A DNA stretch of 64,000 nt from UBA1952 sp965246855. GTDB lineage: Bacteria; Bacteroidota; Bacteroidia; Chitinophagales; Chitinophagaceae. The stretch spans positions 372,001 through 436,000 of the forward strand of contig CBDFFP010000002.1 of the NCBI GenBank assembly GCA_965246855.1, written 5' to 3'. Each line of letters begins with the position of its first letter. Within the stretch, counting starts at the first letter, position 1. Both the position numbers and the translations under genes were made by a program. The notes under the pieces were generated by a model, which saw only the letters and a list, made by a program, of their open reading frames with translations, made no database searches and was not told the DNA's origin. Shown piece by piece: positions 34,581 to 42,656 of this stretch.

Positions 34581-34798
34581 AACTGTTTCACAGGGTGGCG
34601 CGCTCGTATTGATTCTGGGCGGTGTTTTCCTAACCAACATCAGTCGCTACAAGATTAAAATCCGCACACGGGTGCGCATTCGGCGAAGTGTACGTTACGC
34701 TTATGCCTTGCTGCACCAGAGGTCAACCCGGTTAGCCGGATTTGTTTCGCGTATGAGGCCCAATCGTTTCTAAAATTGCAAACCTGATTTTTCCGGGA

Positions 34799-35914
34799 CT
34801 ACGCTTTTAACGCTTGCAATTTCTCCGCTGCTGCCCGCAGGGTTTCTTCCTTTTTGGCGAAGCAAAACCGCACAAGATGCTGGTTGCGGTTATCGTGGTA
34901 AAACGCCGAAACGGGAATGGTTGCTACGCCGTGTTCTCGCGTAAGCCACTCGGCAAATTCGGCTTCCGGCAGCGTGGAAATTGCGCTGTAATCGGCGAGT
35001 TGGAAATAGGTTCCGGCAACAGGTTCCAAAAGGCGGAAAGGGGTGTCCTTCAACAACGAAATCAGCAGGTCGCGGCGGGGCTGCAAGAGCGCGGCAGGTG
35101 GCGCGAAATGCTCCGGCGAAAGGTAGTTGGCAAGCGCGGCCTGCATGGGCGTATTCACCGAAAAAGCGAGATATTGATGCAGCCTGCGATAGTCTGCTGT
35201 CATTGCCGTTGGCGCAATGCAGGCACCGATTTTCCAGCCGGTTGTGTGCGTGGATTTGCCGTAGGAAAAACAGACAAAGGAGCGGCTTCGCAGTCCCTCG
35301 TTTTGCAGTGCGGAGCGGTGCGCTCTTCCGTCAAAAAGGAGCTGGTCATAGACTTCATCGGAGATAACGCAGAGACCGTGTTCCTCCACGATTTTCGCCA
35401 GCATTTTCCAATCTTCCGGCTCCCAAACTGTTCCCGTTGGGTTGTGCGGCGTGTTGATGAAAATCGCCTTTGTGTGGGAGGAAATCGCGTCGGAAATACG
35501 GTCAAAATCGGGGCGAAAACTTCCCGTCAAAAGTGACACGAAAACGGACTTTGCGCCTGCGGCTTCAATCGCCGGAACGTAAGAATCATAAGCAGGTTCC
35601 AACACGATGCATTCGTCGCCGGGACGCAGAATTGTTTGGGCCGCCACGTACAACGCGTAGGTTGCGCCGGGCGTAATGGTAATCTCTTCTTTCCCGGAAA
35701 TAACAACGCCGTATTCCCGCAAAATTTTCTCCGCAATGGCTTGCTGGAAAAGAGGAAGCCCACCCATCGGCGCGTATTGATTTGCACCCGATTGAATGGC
35801 TTCTGCTACAAATTGCGCCAGCTTTGGGTCTATCGGAAAATCGGGAAACCCCTGCGCCAGATTGATGGCGCTGTGTTCCAACGCCAGCGCCGACATGCGG
35901 GTGAAGATGTTCAA
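34799..35914 (-). CDS. Class I/II aminotransferase (methionine/kynurenine-type, YbdL-like)
   Basis: 371 residues. Fold-type I PLP enzyme: INLAQGFPDFPIDPKL, ITITPGATYALYVAAQTI, FINTPHNPTGTVWEPEDW, VISDEVYDQLLFDG, and the PLP lysine in CFSYGKSTHTTGWKIG; the C-terminal arginine is in VRFCFAKKEETL. This pattern fits methionine- or glutamine-phenylpyruvate-type aminotransferases. The only start that keeps the conserved IFTRMSALA is a TTG at 35914; the next ATG (35896) would cut it. Even so it is ~10 residues shorter than usual at the N-terminus. The nearby TACTTTGA sequence overlaps the start. Confidence 0.88.
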   Translation of the reverse strand: MNIFTRMSALALEHSAINLAQGFPDFPIDPKLAQFVAEAIQSGANQYAPMGGLPLFQQAIAEKILREYGVVISGKEEITITPGATYALYVAAQTILRPGDECIVLEPAYDSYVPAIEAAGAKSVFVSLLTGSFRPDFDRISDAISSHTKAIFINTPHNPTGTVWEPEDWKMLAKIVEEHGLCVISDEVYDQLLFDGRAHRSALQNEGLRSRSFVCFSYGKSTHTTGWKIGACIAPTAMTADYRRLHQYLAFSVNTPMQAALANYLSPEHFAPPAALLQPRRDLLISLLKDTPFRLLEPVAGTYFQLADYSAISTLPEAEFAEWLTREHGVATIPVSAFYHDNRNQHLVRFCFAKKEETLRAAAEKLQALKA

Positions 35915-35952
35915 AGTAGAGACGAGGTTTTAGGGAAATTGATAAATAACAT

Positions 35953-36061
35953 GGGTCATTGCGAGCGGAGCGAAGCGAAGCAACCTGCGCATAATGTTGG
36001 GGATTCCAATTAGCACCGCAGATTGTGCAGGTTGCTTTGTTGTTTCTCCTCGCAATGACCC
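35953..36061. repeat. 109-bp MITE-like inverted element
   Basis: Outer arms GGGTCATTGCGAG (35953) and CTCGCAATGACCC (to 36061) and inner arms AAGCAACCTGC (35978-35988) and GCAGGTTGCTT (36027-36037) are perfect. The left arm GTCATTGCGAGCGGAGCGAAGC resembles a dispersed unit known from many bacterial genomes. No protein is encoded. Confidence 0.8.
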
Positions 36062-36079
36062 GCAGTTTGTGGCTGGCTT

Positions 36080-37165
36080 CTATAAATACCGCTCGCCCTT
36101 ATTCCGCTTCACTTCTGCCACGTATTCCCTCAGTTGCTGCTCTTTGTTGCGCTCGCAAATCAACAGCACGTCAGGCGTGTCTATTACAATCAGGTTTTCG
36201 ATGCCTTGCAGCACCGCCAGCTTTCCGTTTTCAGTTTTCACCATGCAACCGTTGGCATCCATAACCATCACCTGATCGCCATAGACCGCGTTGCCCAGAG
36301 AATCTTTCTCCGAATTGTCATACACGCTCTGCCACGTACCAAGGTCGCACCAACCGAAACTGGACGGAATCACAAACACGTTGGCCGCTTTTTCCATGAT
36401 ACCGTAGTCAATGGACGTATTGATGCACTGCGGATAAATCGTCTTCATCCACTCCGCTTCTTTGGGCGTATTATAGTCGGCGCCCACAGCCCGGAAAAGC
36501 TCGTCCATATCGGGCATAAATTCCTTTAGCGCCGCCAGAACGGTACGAGCGTTCCAGATAAACAAGCCGGAATTCCACAAAAAATCGCCACTCTCCAAAA
36601 AGGTTTTTGCCAGTTCCAAAGGCGGTTTTTCCGTGAAAATCTTTACGCGGTACATGCGCTCCGGCATTTCCTTTTGGGCATATTGGATATAGCCATAGCC
36701 TGTGTCGGGTCGGGTCGGTTGGATGCCCAACGTAAGCAGCACATCGTTTTTAGACACCAATTCCAGCGACTCCTGCATCGTGCTTTCAAACGCACGCTCG
36801 TCCAGAATCAGGTGGTCGGCGGGGCTTAGAATGATGTTCGCGTCGGGATTCAGCGCGTGGATTTTATGGGCGAAATACGCAGCACAGGGCGCGGTGTTTT
36901 TCCGGCTCGGCTCGGCGATAATGTTCGCTTCCGGCACTTCGGGAAGTTGTTCCCGCAACAGGTCGCTGTATTCTTTGTTGGTGATGAAGTAGATATTCTC
37001 CGGGGGACAAAGCTGCTGGAAACGCTTGTAGGTCCACTGAATCAGCGTGCGGCCCGTGCCCAATAAATCCAGAAACTGCTTGGGTTTTGCCGTGCGGCTG
37101 ATGGGCCAGAAACGGGAGCCGATGCCGCCGGCCATAATGCCGACGTAATTGTTTTGAAAAGACAC
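36080..37165 (-). CDS. manC: Mannose-1-phosphate guanylyltransferase
   Basis: 361 residues. Makes GDP-mannose from mannose-1-phosphate and GTP for surface polysaccharides. It has the nucleotidyl-transfer loop MAGGIGSRFWPISRTAKPKQFLDL, NIIAEPSRKNTAPCAAYFA, ILSPADHLI, GYGYIQYAQKE and FTEKPPLELAKTFLESGDFLWNSGLFIWNARTVL. It is the short form without a fused mannose isomerase domain. It could supply the glycosyltransferase at 31.9 kb. It is isolated on both sides by a MITE-like repeat and a terminator. Confidence 0.92.
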   Translation of the reverse strand: MSFQNNYVGIMAGGIGSRFWPISRTAKPKQFLDLLGTGRTLIQWTYKRFQQLCPPENIYFITNKEYSDLLREQLPEVPEANIIAEPSRKNTAPCAAYFAHKIHALNPDANIILSPADHLILDERAFESTMQESLELVSKNDVLLTLGIQPTRPDTGYGYIQYAQKEMPERMYRVKIFTEKPPLELAKTFLESGDFLWNSGLFIWNARTVLAALKEFMPDMDELFRAVGADYNTPKEAEWMKTIYPQCINTSIDYGIMEKAANVFVIPSSFGWCDLGTWQSVYDNSEKDSLGNAVYGDQVMVMDANGCMVKTENGKLAVLQGIENLIVIDTPDVLLICERNKEQQLREYVAEVKRNKGERYL

Positions 37166-37246
37166 AGAAGAGAGAAACGGCTTTGGGCCGGGGCGGATTT
37201 AAAAAGGGGAAAAGGAAAACCGTTGTGCGGCGCGCTAAAATTAAAA

Positions 37247-37271
37247 CAGCAGCCCGGTTGCCGGACTGCTG
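37247..37271. terminator. Terminator hairpin after the Nfu gene
   Basis: CAGCAGcCCGG ttg CCGGaCTGCTG with flanking A/T runs, 33 bp past the nfu stop and before manC on the same strand. Confidence 0.75.
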
Positions 37272-37303
37272 AAAGGTAATTCACAACGGATTTTCGGGCA
37301 GAA

Positions 37304-37894
37304 TTATTCGGCCTCAGCCACCACTTCCTGCACTTCGGGAATCATGCGCTTCATCATGCCTTCAATGCCGCTTTTCAGCGTAATCATGCTAGACGGACAG
37401 CCGCTGCACGAGCCTTGCATCATCAGCTTCACCGTGCCGTTGTCGTAGCCGCGAAAGCTGATTGCTCCGCCATCCATTTCCACTGCGGGCTTCACGTAGT
37501 TTTCCAGCAATTCCTTGATGCGCTTCACCACGTCGGTGTCATCGGCGTTCACCGTGTTGTCGGCTTTTTGCTGGACAATTTCACCTTCGTTAATCACCAC
37601 TTTTCCGCCTTCCAGATACTCTTTCAGAAAGCCGCGTAAGGTAGGGATGATCTCATCCCATTGTGCTTCCGGCGTTTTGGTGAGTGTTACAAAGTTGGAA
37701 GCGATAAACACGCTGCGGATAAACGGAAAAGCGAAAAGCTCTGCCGCAAGCGGCGAAGGTTTTGAGGAAACTTCGTCGGGGAAATCAATGCTTTTTCCGG
37801 GGTAAAGCAACTTGTTGGCCACAAATTTCATCGTCTCCGGGTTAGGCGTCATCTCGGTGTAGATGCTCACAATCGGGCTGCCTGTTTTCATCAT
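37304..37894 (-). CDS. Nfu-type Fe-S cluster carrier
   Basis: 196 residues from ATG 37894 (or 37891). N-terminal Nfu_N domain (YTEMTPNPETMKFVANKLL...FPFIRSVFIASNFVTLTK) and C-terminal NifU-like domain ending GSCSGCPSSMITLKSGIEGMMKRMIPEVQEV; the C-x2-C binds the cluster handed to target proteins. About 47 codons upstream in the frame lack family similarity. Grouped with iscA, iscU and iscS within 4 kb, which supports a role in Fe-S assembly. A terminator follows its stop. Confidence 0.93.
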   Translation of the reverse strand: MMKTGSPIVSIYTEMTPNPETMKFVANKLLYPGKSIDFPDEVSSKPSPLAAELFAFPFIRSVFIASNFVTLTKTPEAQWDEIIPTLRGFLKEYLEGGKVVINEGEIVQQKADNTVNADDTDVVKRIKELLENYVKPAVEMDGGAISFRGYDNGTVKLMMQGSCSGCPSSMITLKSGIEGMMKRMIPEVQEVVAEAE

Positions 37895-38108
37895 GGTTTT
37901 TGAGGATTTTAGGAGCCAAAAATACGGTCTTTCACGCCTGCGCTTCATGGAGAAAAACAATGCCAGGATAAAGTCTTTCGTGGCGTGTATTGGCACTACT
38001 TTTTCAGCAGGGCAATTGCCGGGCGCATACAATTTACGTTTTCCTTTTTTTCAAAAACCTGCTCCGGCTGCTGTACTTTTCCACCCGTAAAAATCTCTCC
38101 TTCTGGTT

Positions 38109-38483
38109 ATGAAAAACCTGCTCTCGCTTTTCCTCGCTTTGCTTCTCGTGATTCCCACCGCCGACGCGCAACGCCGGAAGAAAATGGTGATGAAAAAGAA
38201 GCCCGTTCCCGGTTACGACTATGCCCAGAACTTCTCCAATTTTGAAGGCTACGAAGGCGACCAAACGGCGCAGGAACGGATGCAGCAAATGGCGCAAATC
38301 CGCCGCTATGACAGCACCTATTCCTTCATCACGCGCCACCGCTACGGCGGCTGGAGCCGCACCATTAATGAGGAAACCGAAGGCGTTATGGGCCGCGATG
38401 AAATCCGCTTGAACGAAAAAGGGGAACACCGCAATCTGAACTCCAACACAGGTGTTCCGCTGCCGCCGAATAATGGCCGTTAA
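38109..38483 (+). CDS. Small secreted protein of unknown function
   Basis: 124 residues with a signal peptide (MKNLLSLFLALLLVIPTADAQ) and a very basic start after it (RRKKMVMKKKP). The rest is polar (YDYAQNFSNFEGYEGDQ, RYDSTYSFITRHRYGGW). No domain is recognised. It is divergent from nfu and followed by a perfect terminator, so it is a single-gene unit. Confidence 0.7.
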   Translation: MKNLLSLFLALLLVIPTADAQRRKKMVMKKKPVPGYDYAQNFSNFEGYEGDQTAQERMQQMAQIRRYDSTYSFITRHRYGGWSRTINEETEGVMGRDEIRLNEKGEHRNLNSNTGVPLPPNNGR

Positions 38484-38502
38484 TGCTGAAAACTCCGGAC
38501 GC

Positions 38503-38539
38503 AAAAAATCCCATTCTGGAAAGCAGAATGGGATTTTTT
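38503..38539. terminator. Bidirectional terminator
   Basis: AAAAAATCCCATTCTG gaaag CAGAATGGGATTTTTT, a perfect stem between the secreted-protein gene and iscA. Confidence 0.9.
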
Positions 38540-38602
38540 GTGTTTAAAAAACCCGGGGAATTCTGAGGGAAAAAGCCTCTGCATCTCTGCGAGAAATTCC
38601 AG

Positions 38603-38929
38603 TTATACCGCAAAGCTTTCGCCACAACCGCAGGAGCGCGAGGCGTTGGGGTTCTCAAAGTGAAAACCTTTTCCGTTCAGCCCATCGGTGAAGTCCAGCG
38701 TGGTGTCGCAGAGGTAGAGAAAGCTTTTCAGGTCGGTCACCAGTTTCACGCCTTTTTCCTCAAAAATCTGGTCATTCGGCTGCGATTCATTGTCAAAATC
38801 CAGCTTGTAGGAAAGGCCCGAACAGCCGCCGCCCACCACGCTCACCCGCAGAAAATAATCTTCGGTCAGCGACGCGTCGGTCTTCAGTTGCCGCACCTTA
38901 TCCACGGCTTTGTCACTAATGTAAATCAT
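38603..38929 (-). CDS. A-type Fe-S carrier IscA/HesB family
   Basis: 108 residues. The three cluster-binding cysteines are seen: GGGCSGLSYKL and the C-terminal SRSCGCGESF. It accepts or carries [2Fe-2S]/[4Fe-4S] clusters. Next to iscU and iscS on the same strand, 76 bp after iscU. IscA, SufA and ErpA cannot be told apart from sequence alone; context favours IscA. Confidence 0.9.
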   Translation of the reverse strand: MIYISDKAVDKVRQLKTDASLTEDYFLRVSVVGGGCSGLSYKLDFDNESQPNDQIFEEKGVKLVTDLKSFLYLCDTTLDFTDGLNGKGFHFENPNASRSCGCGESFAV

Positions 38930-39005
38930 AACGCACGGGAGTCTTTTTTATCCCAAAAACAGAAGCCTCAAAATTAAATCCCGGCCTTTGGTTCTTGGAT
39001 GCTTC

Positions 39006-39419
39006 TTAGTGGTGTTTGGCTTCTTCCAGCGCAGGCAGTCCATTCTTCACGCGGTAGTCGTTGATAGCCGCTTTGATGGCGTCTTCGGCCAGCACCGAGC
39101 AGTGGATTTTCACCGGCGGCAGGGCCAGTTCTTCCACCAGCGTCATGTTGTCAATGGAGAGTGCTTGATCAACGGTTTTGCCTTTCAGCCACTCGGTAGC
39201 GAGGGACGAAGAAGCAATTGCCGAGCCACAGCCAAAGGTTTTGAATTTAGCGTCGCGAATCACGCCGCTTTCTTCATCCACTTCAATTTGCAGGCGCATT
39301 ACGTCGCCGCATTCCGGCGCGCCTACGAGGCCGGTTCCTACGTTGTTTTTGCTTTTGTCCAGCGTGCCCACGTTTTGCGGGTTGTTGTAGTGGTCAAGCA
39401 GTTTTTCTGAGTATGCCAT
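39006..39419 (-). CDS. iscU: Fe-S cluster scaffold IscU
   Basis: 137 residues with the three cluster cysteines in context: GAPECGDVMRLQIEVD, FGCGSAIASSSLATEWLKGKT and LPPVKIHCSVLAEDAI. The LPPVK motif is the HscA chaperone binding site of true IscU. It receives sulfur from IscS. In most genomes iscS is directly upstream; here a toxin-antitoxin remnant separates them. Confidence 0.95.
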   Translation of the reverse strand: MAYSEKLLDHYNNPQNVGTLDKSKNNVGTGLVGAPECGDVMRLQIEVDEESGVIRDAKFKTFGCGSAIASSSLATEWLKGKTVDQALSIDNMTLVEELALPPVKIHCSVLAEDAIKAAINDYRVKNGLPALEEAKHH

Positions 39420-39448
39420 GGTTTGGGGGATTGTTTTTGGGGTTTGGT

Positions 39449-39642
39449 TTATTCGTAATGGCCTTTGAGGGAGTGGATAACCAAATGGTTCTCCGTGACT
39501 TCATAAACCATCCGGTGTTCGGAATTAATTCTTCTGGAAAGGAAACCAGTCAAATGGTGTTTAAGTGCTTCCGGTTTGCCGATTCCTGAAAAAAGGGTCT
39601 TGCTTTATCGCGCTGCGCTCTTTCCGTATAGGCTACCTCCAC
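39449..39642 (-). pseudogene. Degenerate YoeB/Txe-family toxin
   Basis: The C-terminal half of a YoeB-like RNase is clear: GIGKPEALKHHLTGFLSRRINSEHRMVYEVTENHLVIHSLKGHYE, ending at a TAA at 39449. A GTG at 39642 overlaps the antitoxin stop and begins VEVAYTERAQRDKA, like a toxin N-terminus, but in another frame. The ~30-residue helical middle of the family is missing. It is thus broken by an internal deletion plus a frame change, and the catalytic C-terminus is no longer joined to the start. Confidence 0.8.
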
Positions 39643-39842
39643 AGGTCTTCCGTCTTTATCACAACGAAATTCCCTTCTTCGTACTGCCGCTTACTCTCCA
39701 GAATCTTCGCTACAAATTCTGGGTTATATGACTTTTCCTTTTTCGCCTTCGGCTTTCTGAAAGGATATTTCATCGCCTTCAAAAAGCTTTCTACGGCCTT
39801 TACATTTCCACCTTCCGGGATTTCTACGATTAAAGTTGTCAT
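39633..39842 (-). CDS. Antitoxin-like protein (RelB/DUF2683 type)
   Basis: 69 residues from ATG 39842 (MTTLIVEIPEGGNVKAVESFLKAM). A beta-strand opens the protein, then a basic helix and a C-terminal segment (NPEFVAKILESKRQYEEGNFVVIKTEDLWR), the layout of small antitoxins paired with Txe/YoeB toxins. Its last codons overlap the GTG of the toxin remnant. It starts 23 bp after the iscS stop, so it would be transcribed with the isc genes. The intact antitoxin with a dead toxin suggests decay. Confidence 0.8.
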   Translation of the reverse strand: MTTLIVEIPEGGNVKAVESFLKAMKYPFRKPKAKKEKSYNPEFVAKILESKRQYEEGNFVVIKTEDLWR

Positions 39843-39864
39843 AGAGAAAAGGGCTTTAGTGCTC

Positions 39865-41088
39865 TTAGTGGTGTGCCCACTCAATCTTGTCCAGGTCAAT
39901 GCCTTCCTTCCACATCTCCCACAGCGGACTCATCTCGCGCAGTTTCAGCACCGTCTCGCTCACGGCTTTAATGGTATAATCCACTTGGTCCTCCGTCGTG
40001 AAACGGCCCAGCCCGAAGCGAAGCGAAGAGTGCGCCAAATCATCGCCGAGGCCCAATGCTTTCAGTACATAAGAAGGTTCTAAAGAAGCTGACGTACATG
40101 CCGAACCAGACGACAGCGCAATGTTTTTGTTGAAGCCCATCATCAGGCCTTCGCCTTCCACGTATTTAAACGATATGTTGGTCGTGTGCGGCAGACGGTG
40201 TTCGCGGTTGCCGTTCACGTAAGCCTCTTCAACGTGCAAAAGACCAGCTTCCAGTTTATCGCGCAGGGCGCTGAGGCGCTTGCTTTCACTCTCCATTTCC
40301 GCCATCGCCAGTTCGCAGGCTTTGCCGAATCCTACGATGCCCGGTACGTTCAGCGTCCCGCTGCGCATCCCGCGCTCGTGACCACCGCCGTCGAGTTGGG
40401 AAGTCACTTTTACACGCGGATTTTTGCGGCGGACATACAGCGCGCCCACGCCTTTGGGGCCATACATTTTGTGAGCCGTAAACGCCATCAGGTCAATGCC
40501 ATCAGCAATCACGTCCACCGGAACTTTGCCTACGGCTTGTGTGCCATCGGTGAAGAACAGCACACCGTGTTTTTTGGCAATCGCTGAAATTTCACGCACC
40601 GGTTGCAGCACACCAATCTCGTTATTGCCCCACATCAGGGAAATCAAAATCGTAGTCGGGCGGATAGCTGCTTCCAGTTTCGCCAAGTCCACAAGACCGT
40701 CCGCTTCCACTTCCAGATACGTCACCTCGCCGCCCATCTTTTCAATGTGCTTGCAGGCATCCAAAACGGCTTTATGCTCCGTTGTAGCGGTGATTATATG
40801 ATTGCCTTTGGAAGCGTACATCTCAAAAACGCCTTTCAGCGCCAAGTTATCAGCTTCGGTAGCGCCAGAAGTGAAAATGATTTCTTTGGGGTCAGCACCA
40901 ATGAGCTTTGCTACCTGCTCGCGGGCATAGTCCACCGCTTCTTCGGCCACCCAGCCAAAAGCGTGGGAGCGGGAAGAGGCATTGCCAAAATGCTGCGTAA
41001 AATAAGGCATCATCGCTTCCAGCACGCGCGGGTCGAGTGGCGTGGTTGCGTTGTTATCGAGGTAAATCGGAAATTCGGAGGTCATCAT
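39865..41088 (-). CDS. iscS: Cysteine desulfurase IscS
   Basis: 407 residues from ATG 41088 (or 41085); the 41 codons upstream are not conserved. PLP enzyme that takes sulfur from cysteine for Fe-S clusters and tRNA thiolation. The blocks are YLDNNATTPLDPRVLEAMMPYF, FTSGATEADNLALKG, the PLP lysine in FTAHKMYGPKGVGALYVR, and the sulfur-carrying cysteine in SSGSACTSASLEPSYVLKALG. It heads the minus-strand run iscS, antitoxin, toxin remnant, iscU, iscA. Confidence 0.95.
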   Translation of the reverse strand: MMTSEFPIYLDNNATTPLDPRVLEAMMPYFTQHFGNASSRSHAFGWVAEEAVDYAREQVAKLIGADPKEIIFTSGATEADNLALKGVFEMYASKGNHIITATTEHKAVLDACKHIEKMGGEVTYLEVEADGLVDLAKLEAAIRPTTILISLMWGNNEIGVLQPVREISAIAKKHGVLFFTDGTQAVGKVPVDVIADGIDLMAFTAHKMYGPKGVGALYVRRKNPRVKVTSQLDGGGHERGMRSGTLNVPGIVGFGKACELAMAEMESESKRLSALRDKLEAGLLHVEEAYVNGNREHRLPHTTNISFKYVEGEGLMMGFNKNIALSSGSACTSASLEPSYVLKALGLGDDLAHSSLRFGLGRFTTEDQVDYTIKAVSETVLKLREMSPLWEMWKEGIDLDKIEWAHH

Positions 41089-41227
41089 AAAAAAGAGAAC
41101 ACCAGTTTGGGTATACCGGTTCAAAGGGATTTTAAAGAACACAAAGGTAAGTTTTAAAGCCGCCCGTTCTTTGCAGCGTTTTCCGCTTCTTTTAAATAAC
41201 CACATTCTCAAAAACTATCCGTTCCCG

Positions 41228-41632
41228 ATGACTAAAATTGAACACCTCGGCATTGCCATATCCAATCTGGGAGACGCTATTCCGCTGTGGGAGACGCTGC
41301 TGAACGTGCCCTGCTACAAAACCGAAACTGTAGAACGCGAAGGTGTGGAAACCGCATTTTTCCGGGTCGGCGAAAGCAAAATAGAATTAGTGCAAGGCAC
41401 TCGCCCCGACAGTGCGATTACGAAGTTTGTGGAGAAAAAGGGTCCGGGTTTTCACCATGTCGCTTTTGCAGTGGATGATATTTTGGCGGAAGCAGCGCGC
41501 CTTCAAAAAGAAGGCTTCCAAATCATTGGCGATGGTGTTCCGAAACCCGGTGCGGATAATAAGCTCGTGCTATTTCTGCATCCAAAATCTGTGGGTGGTG
41601 TGCTGGTGGAATTGTGTCAGGAAATACGGTAG
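41228..41632 (+). CDS. mce: Methylmalonyl-CoA epimerase
   Basis: 134 residues from ATG 41228 (MTKIEHLGIAISNLGDAI). Two VOC modules; metal ligands are in IEHLGIA, PGFHHVAFAVDDI and GVLVELCQE. Interconverts the R and S forms of methylmalonyl-CoA in propionate breakdown. No mutase gene is nearby. It is divergent from iscS and followed 63 bp later by an enoyl-CoA hydratase. Confidence 0.92.
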   Translation: MTKIEHLGIAISNLGDAIPLWETLLNVPCYKTETVEREGVETAFFRVGESKIELVQGTRPDSAITKFVEKKGPGFHHVAFAVDDILAEAARLQKEGFQIIGDGVPKPGADNKLVLFLHPKSVGGVLVELCQEIR

Positions 41633-41660
41633 GGGCGTACCCTACACCCGTTCCAATCCT

Positions 41661-41667
41661 TACTTTG
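41661..41667 (+). promoter_or_regulatory. Possible -7 box TACTTTG before the enoyl-CoA hydratase gene
   Basis: TACTTTG (one base short of TAnnTTTG) lies 28 bp before the ATG. Confidence 0.25.
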
Positions 41668-41694
41668 CAATCCCAAACTTTTTTCTCTCCCCAA

Positions 41695-42480
41695 ATGGCT
41701 ACCTACCAAACACTCCTCGCCGAAAATCAGGACGGCATTCTCACTCTCACCATCAACCGGCCCGACAAGATGAACGCGCTGAACAAAGACGTTATCAACG
41801 AATTAGGCGCGGCACTGGACGAAGCTCTTTCCAATCCTGATGTGCAAGCCATTCTTCTTACCGGCGCGGGCGAAAAAGCCTTTGTGGCGGGCGCGGATAT
41901 TTCGGAGTTTTCTTCGCTGGATGCACAGGGCGGTTCGGCCTTGGCCCAGCGCGGTGCAAACCTTGTTTTTGATAAAATAGAACACGCGAAAAAGCCCATC
42001 GTGGCTGCTGTAAATGGCTTCTCCCTCGGCGGCGGCTGCGAGCTGGCAATGGCCTGTCATTTCCGCACGGCAAGCGAGAAAGCGAAGTTTGGACAACCGG
42101 AAGTAAACCTCGGATTGATTCCCGGTTATGGCGGCACGCAACGCCTGACGCGCCTTGTGGGCAAAGGTCGCGCAACAGAACTGCTCCTCACCGGCGATAT
42201 GATTGGCGCGGAAGAAGCACACAGAATCGGGCTGGTGAACCGCGTTTATCCTGTAGGAGAGTTGGTAGAAGAAACCCGGAAAATTCTCACCAAAATCATT
42301 TCCAAAGCGCCGCTGGCCGTAGAGAAAATCCTTTCCTGTGTGAACGACGCTGCCGCTGCTGATGCCGAAGGTTTCCGTAAAGAAATCACCCGCTTTGGCG
42401 AAAGTTTTGCCACCGAAGACATGCGCGAAGGCACCGCTGCTTTTATGGAAAAACGCGCCGCGAAGTTTAGCGGGAAATAG
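41695..42480 (+). CDS. Enoyl-CoA hydratase/isomerase
   Basis: 261 residues from ATG 41695 (MATYQTLLAENQDG). Crotonase fold: DKMNALNKDVINELGAALDEA, oxyanion-hole block AFVAGADISEF, then NGFSLGGGCELAMACHFR and FGQPEVNLGLIPGYGGTQRLTRLVG, which hold the two catalytic glutamates of hydratases. It hydrates trans-2-enoyl-CoA in beta-oxidation or short-chain acyl-CoA breakdown. Placement after methylmalonyl-CoA epimerase suggests acyl-CoA degradation, but the exact substrate is open. Confidence 0.92.
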   Translation: MATYQTLLAENQDGILTLTINRPDKMNALNKDVINELGAALDEALSNPDVQAILLTGAGEKAFVAGADISEFSSLDAQGGSALAQRGANLVFDKIEHAKKPIVAAVNGFSLGGGCELAMACHFRTASEKAKFGQPEVNLGLIPGYGGTQRLTRLVGKGRATELLLTGDMIGAEEAHRIGLVNRVYPVGELVEETRKILTKIISKAPLAVEKILSCVNDAAAADAEGFRKEITRFGESFATEDMREGTAAFMEKRAAKFSGK

Positions 42481-42555
42481 TGTGATAGAAAGCCTTTGAC
42501 TGAAAGTAAAAAACGGCTGAAATTTTTCACGGTTTTGAGCCGGAACACTTGATTT

Positions 42556-42603
42556 CCGGGGCCTGGCTTCTTTTGTCTTTTGTCTCCCGTCTTTTGTCTC
42601 CCG
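42556..42603. repeat. 14-bp tandem GTCTTTTGTCTCCC
   Basis: Two adjacent copies of GTCTTTTGTCTCCC with a partial third before them, in the leader of the outer-membrane protein gene. Confidence 0.6.
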
Positions 42604-42609
42604 GAATTT

Positions 42610-42617
42610 TACCTTCG
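42610..42617 (+). promoter_or_regulatory. Possible -7 box TACCTTCG
   Basis: TACCTTCG (TAnnTTCG form) lies 39 bp before the start of the outer-membrane protein gene. Confidence 0.35.
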
Positions 42618-42656
42618 CCCGTCTTATCTTGTAGCCCCAAACTCCTGTATCTGCTC

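Noticed and set aside
34374..34773. Plus-strand frames of ~94-130 codons after mqnC, including VSQGGALVLILGGVFLTNISRYKIKI
   Set aside because: The first half is translated repeat array; the second half has one hydrophobic run but no start of its own, no homology I recognise, and a minus-strand frame overlaps.
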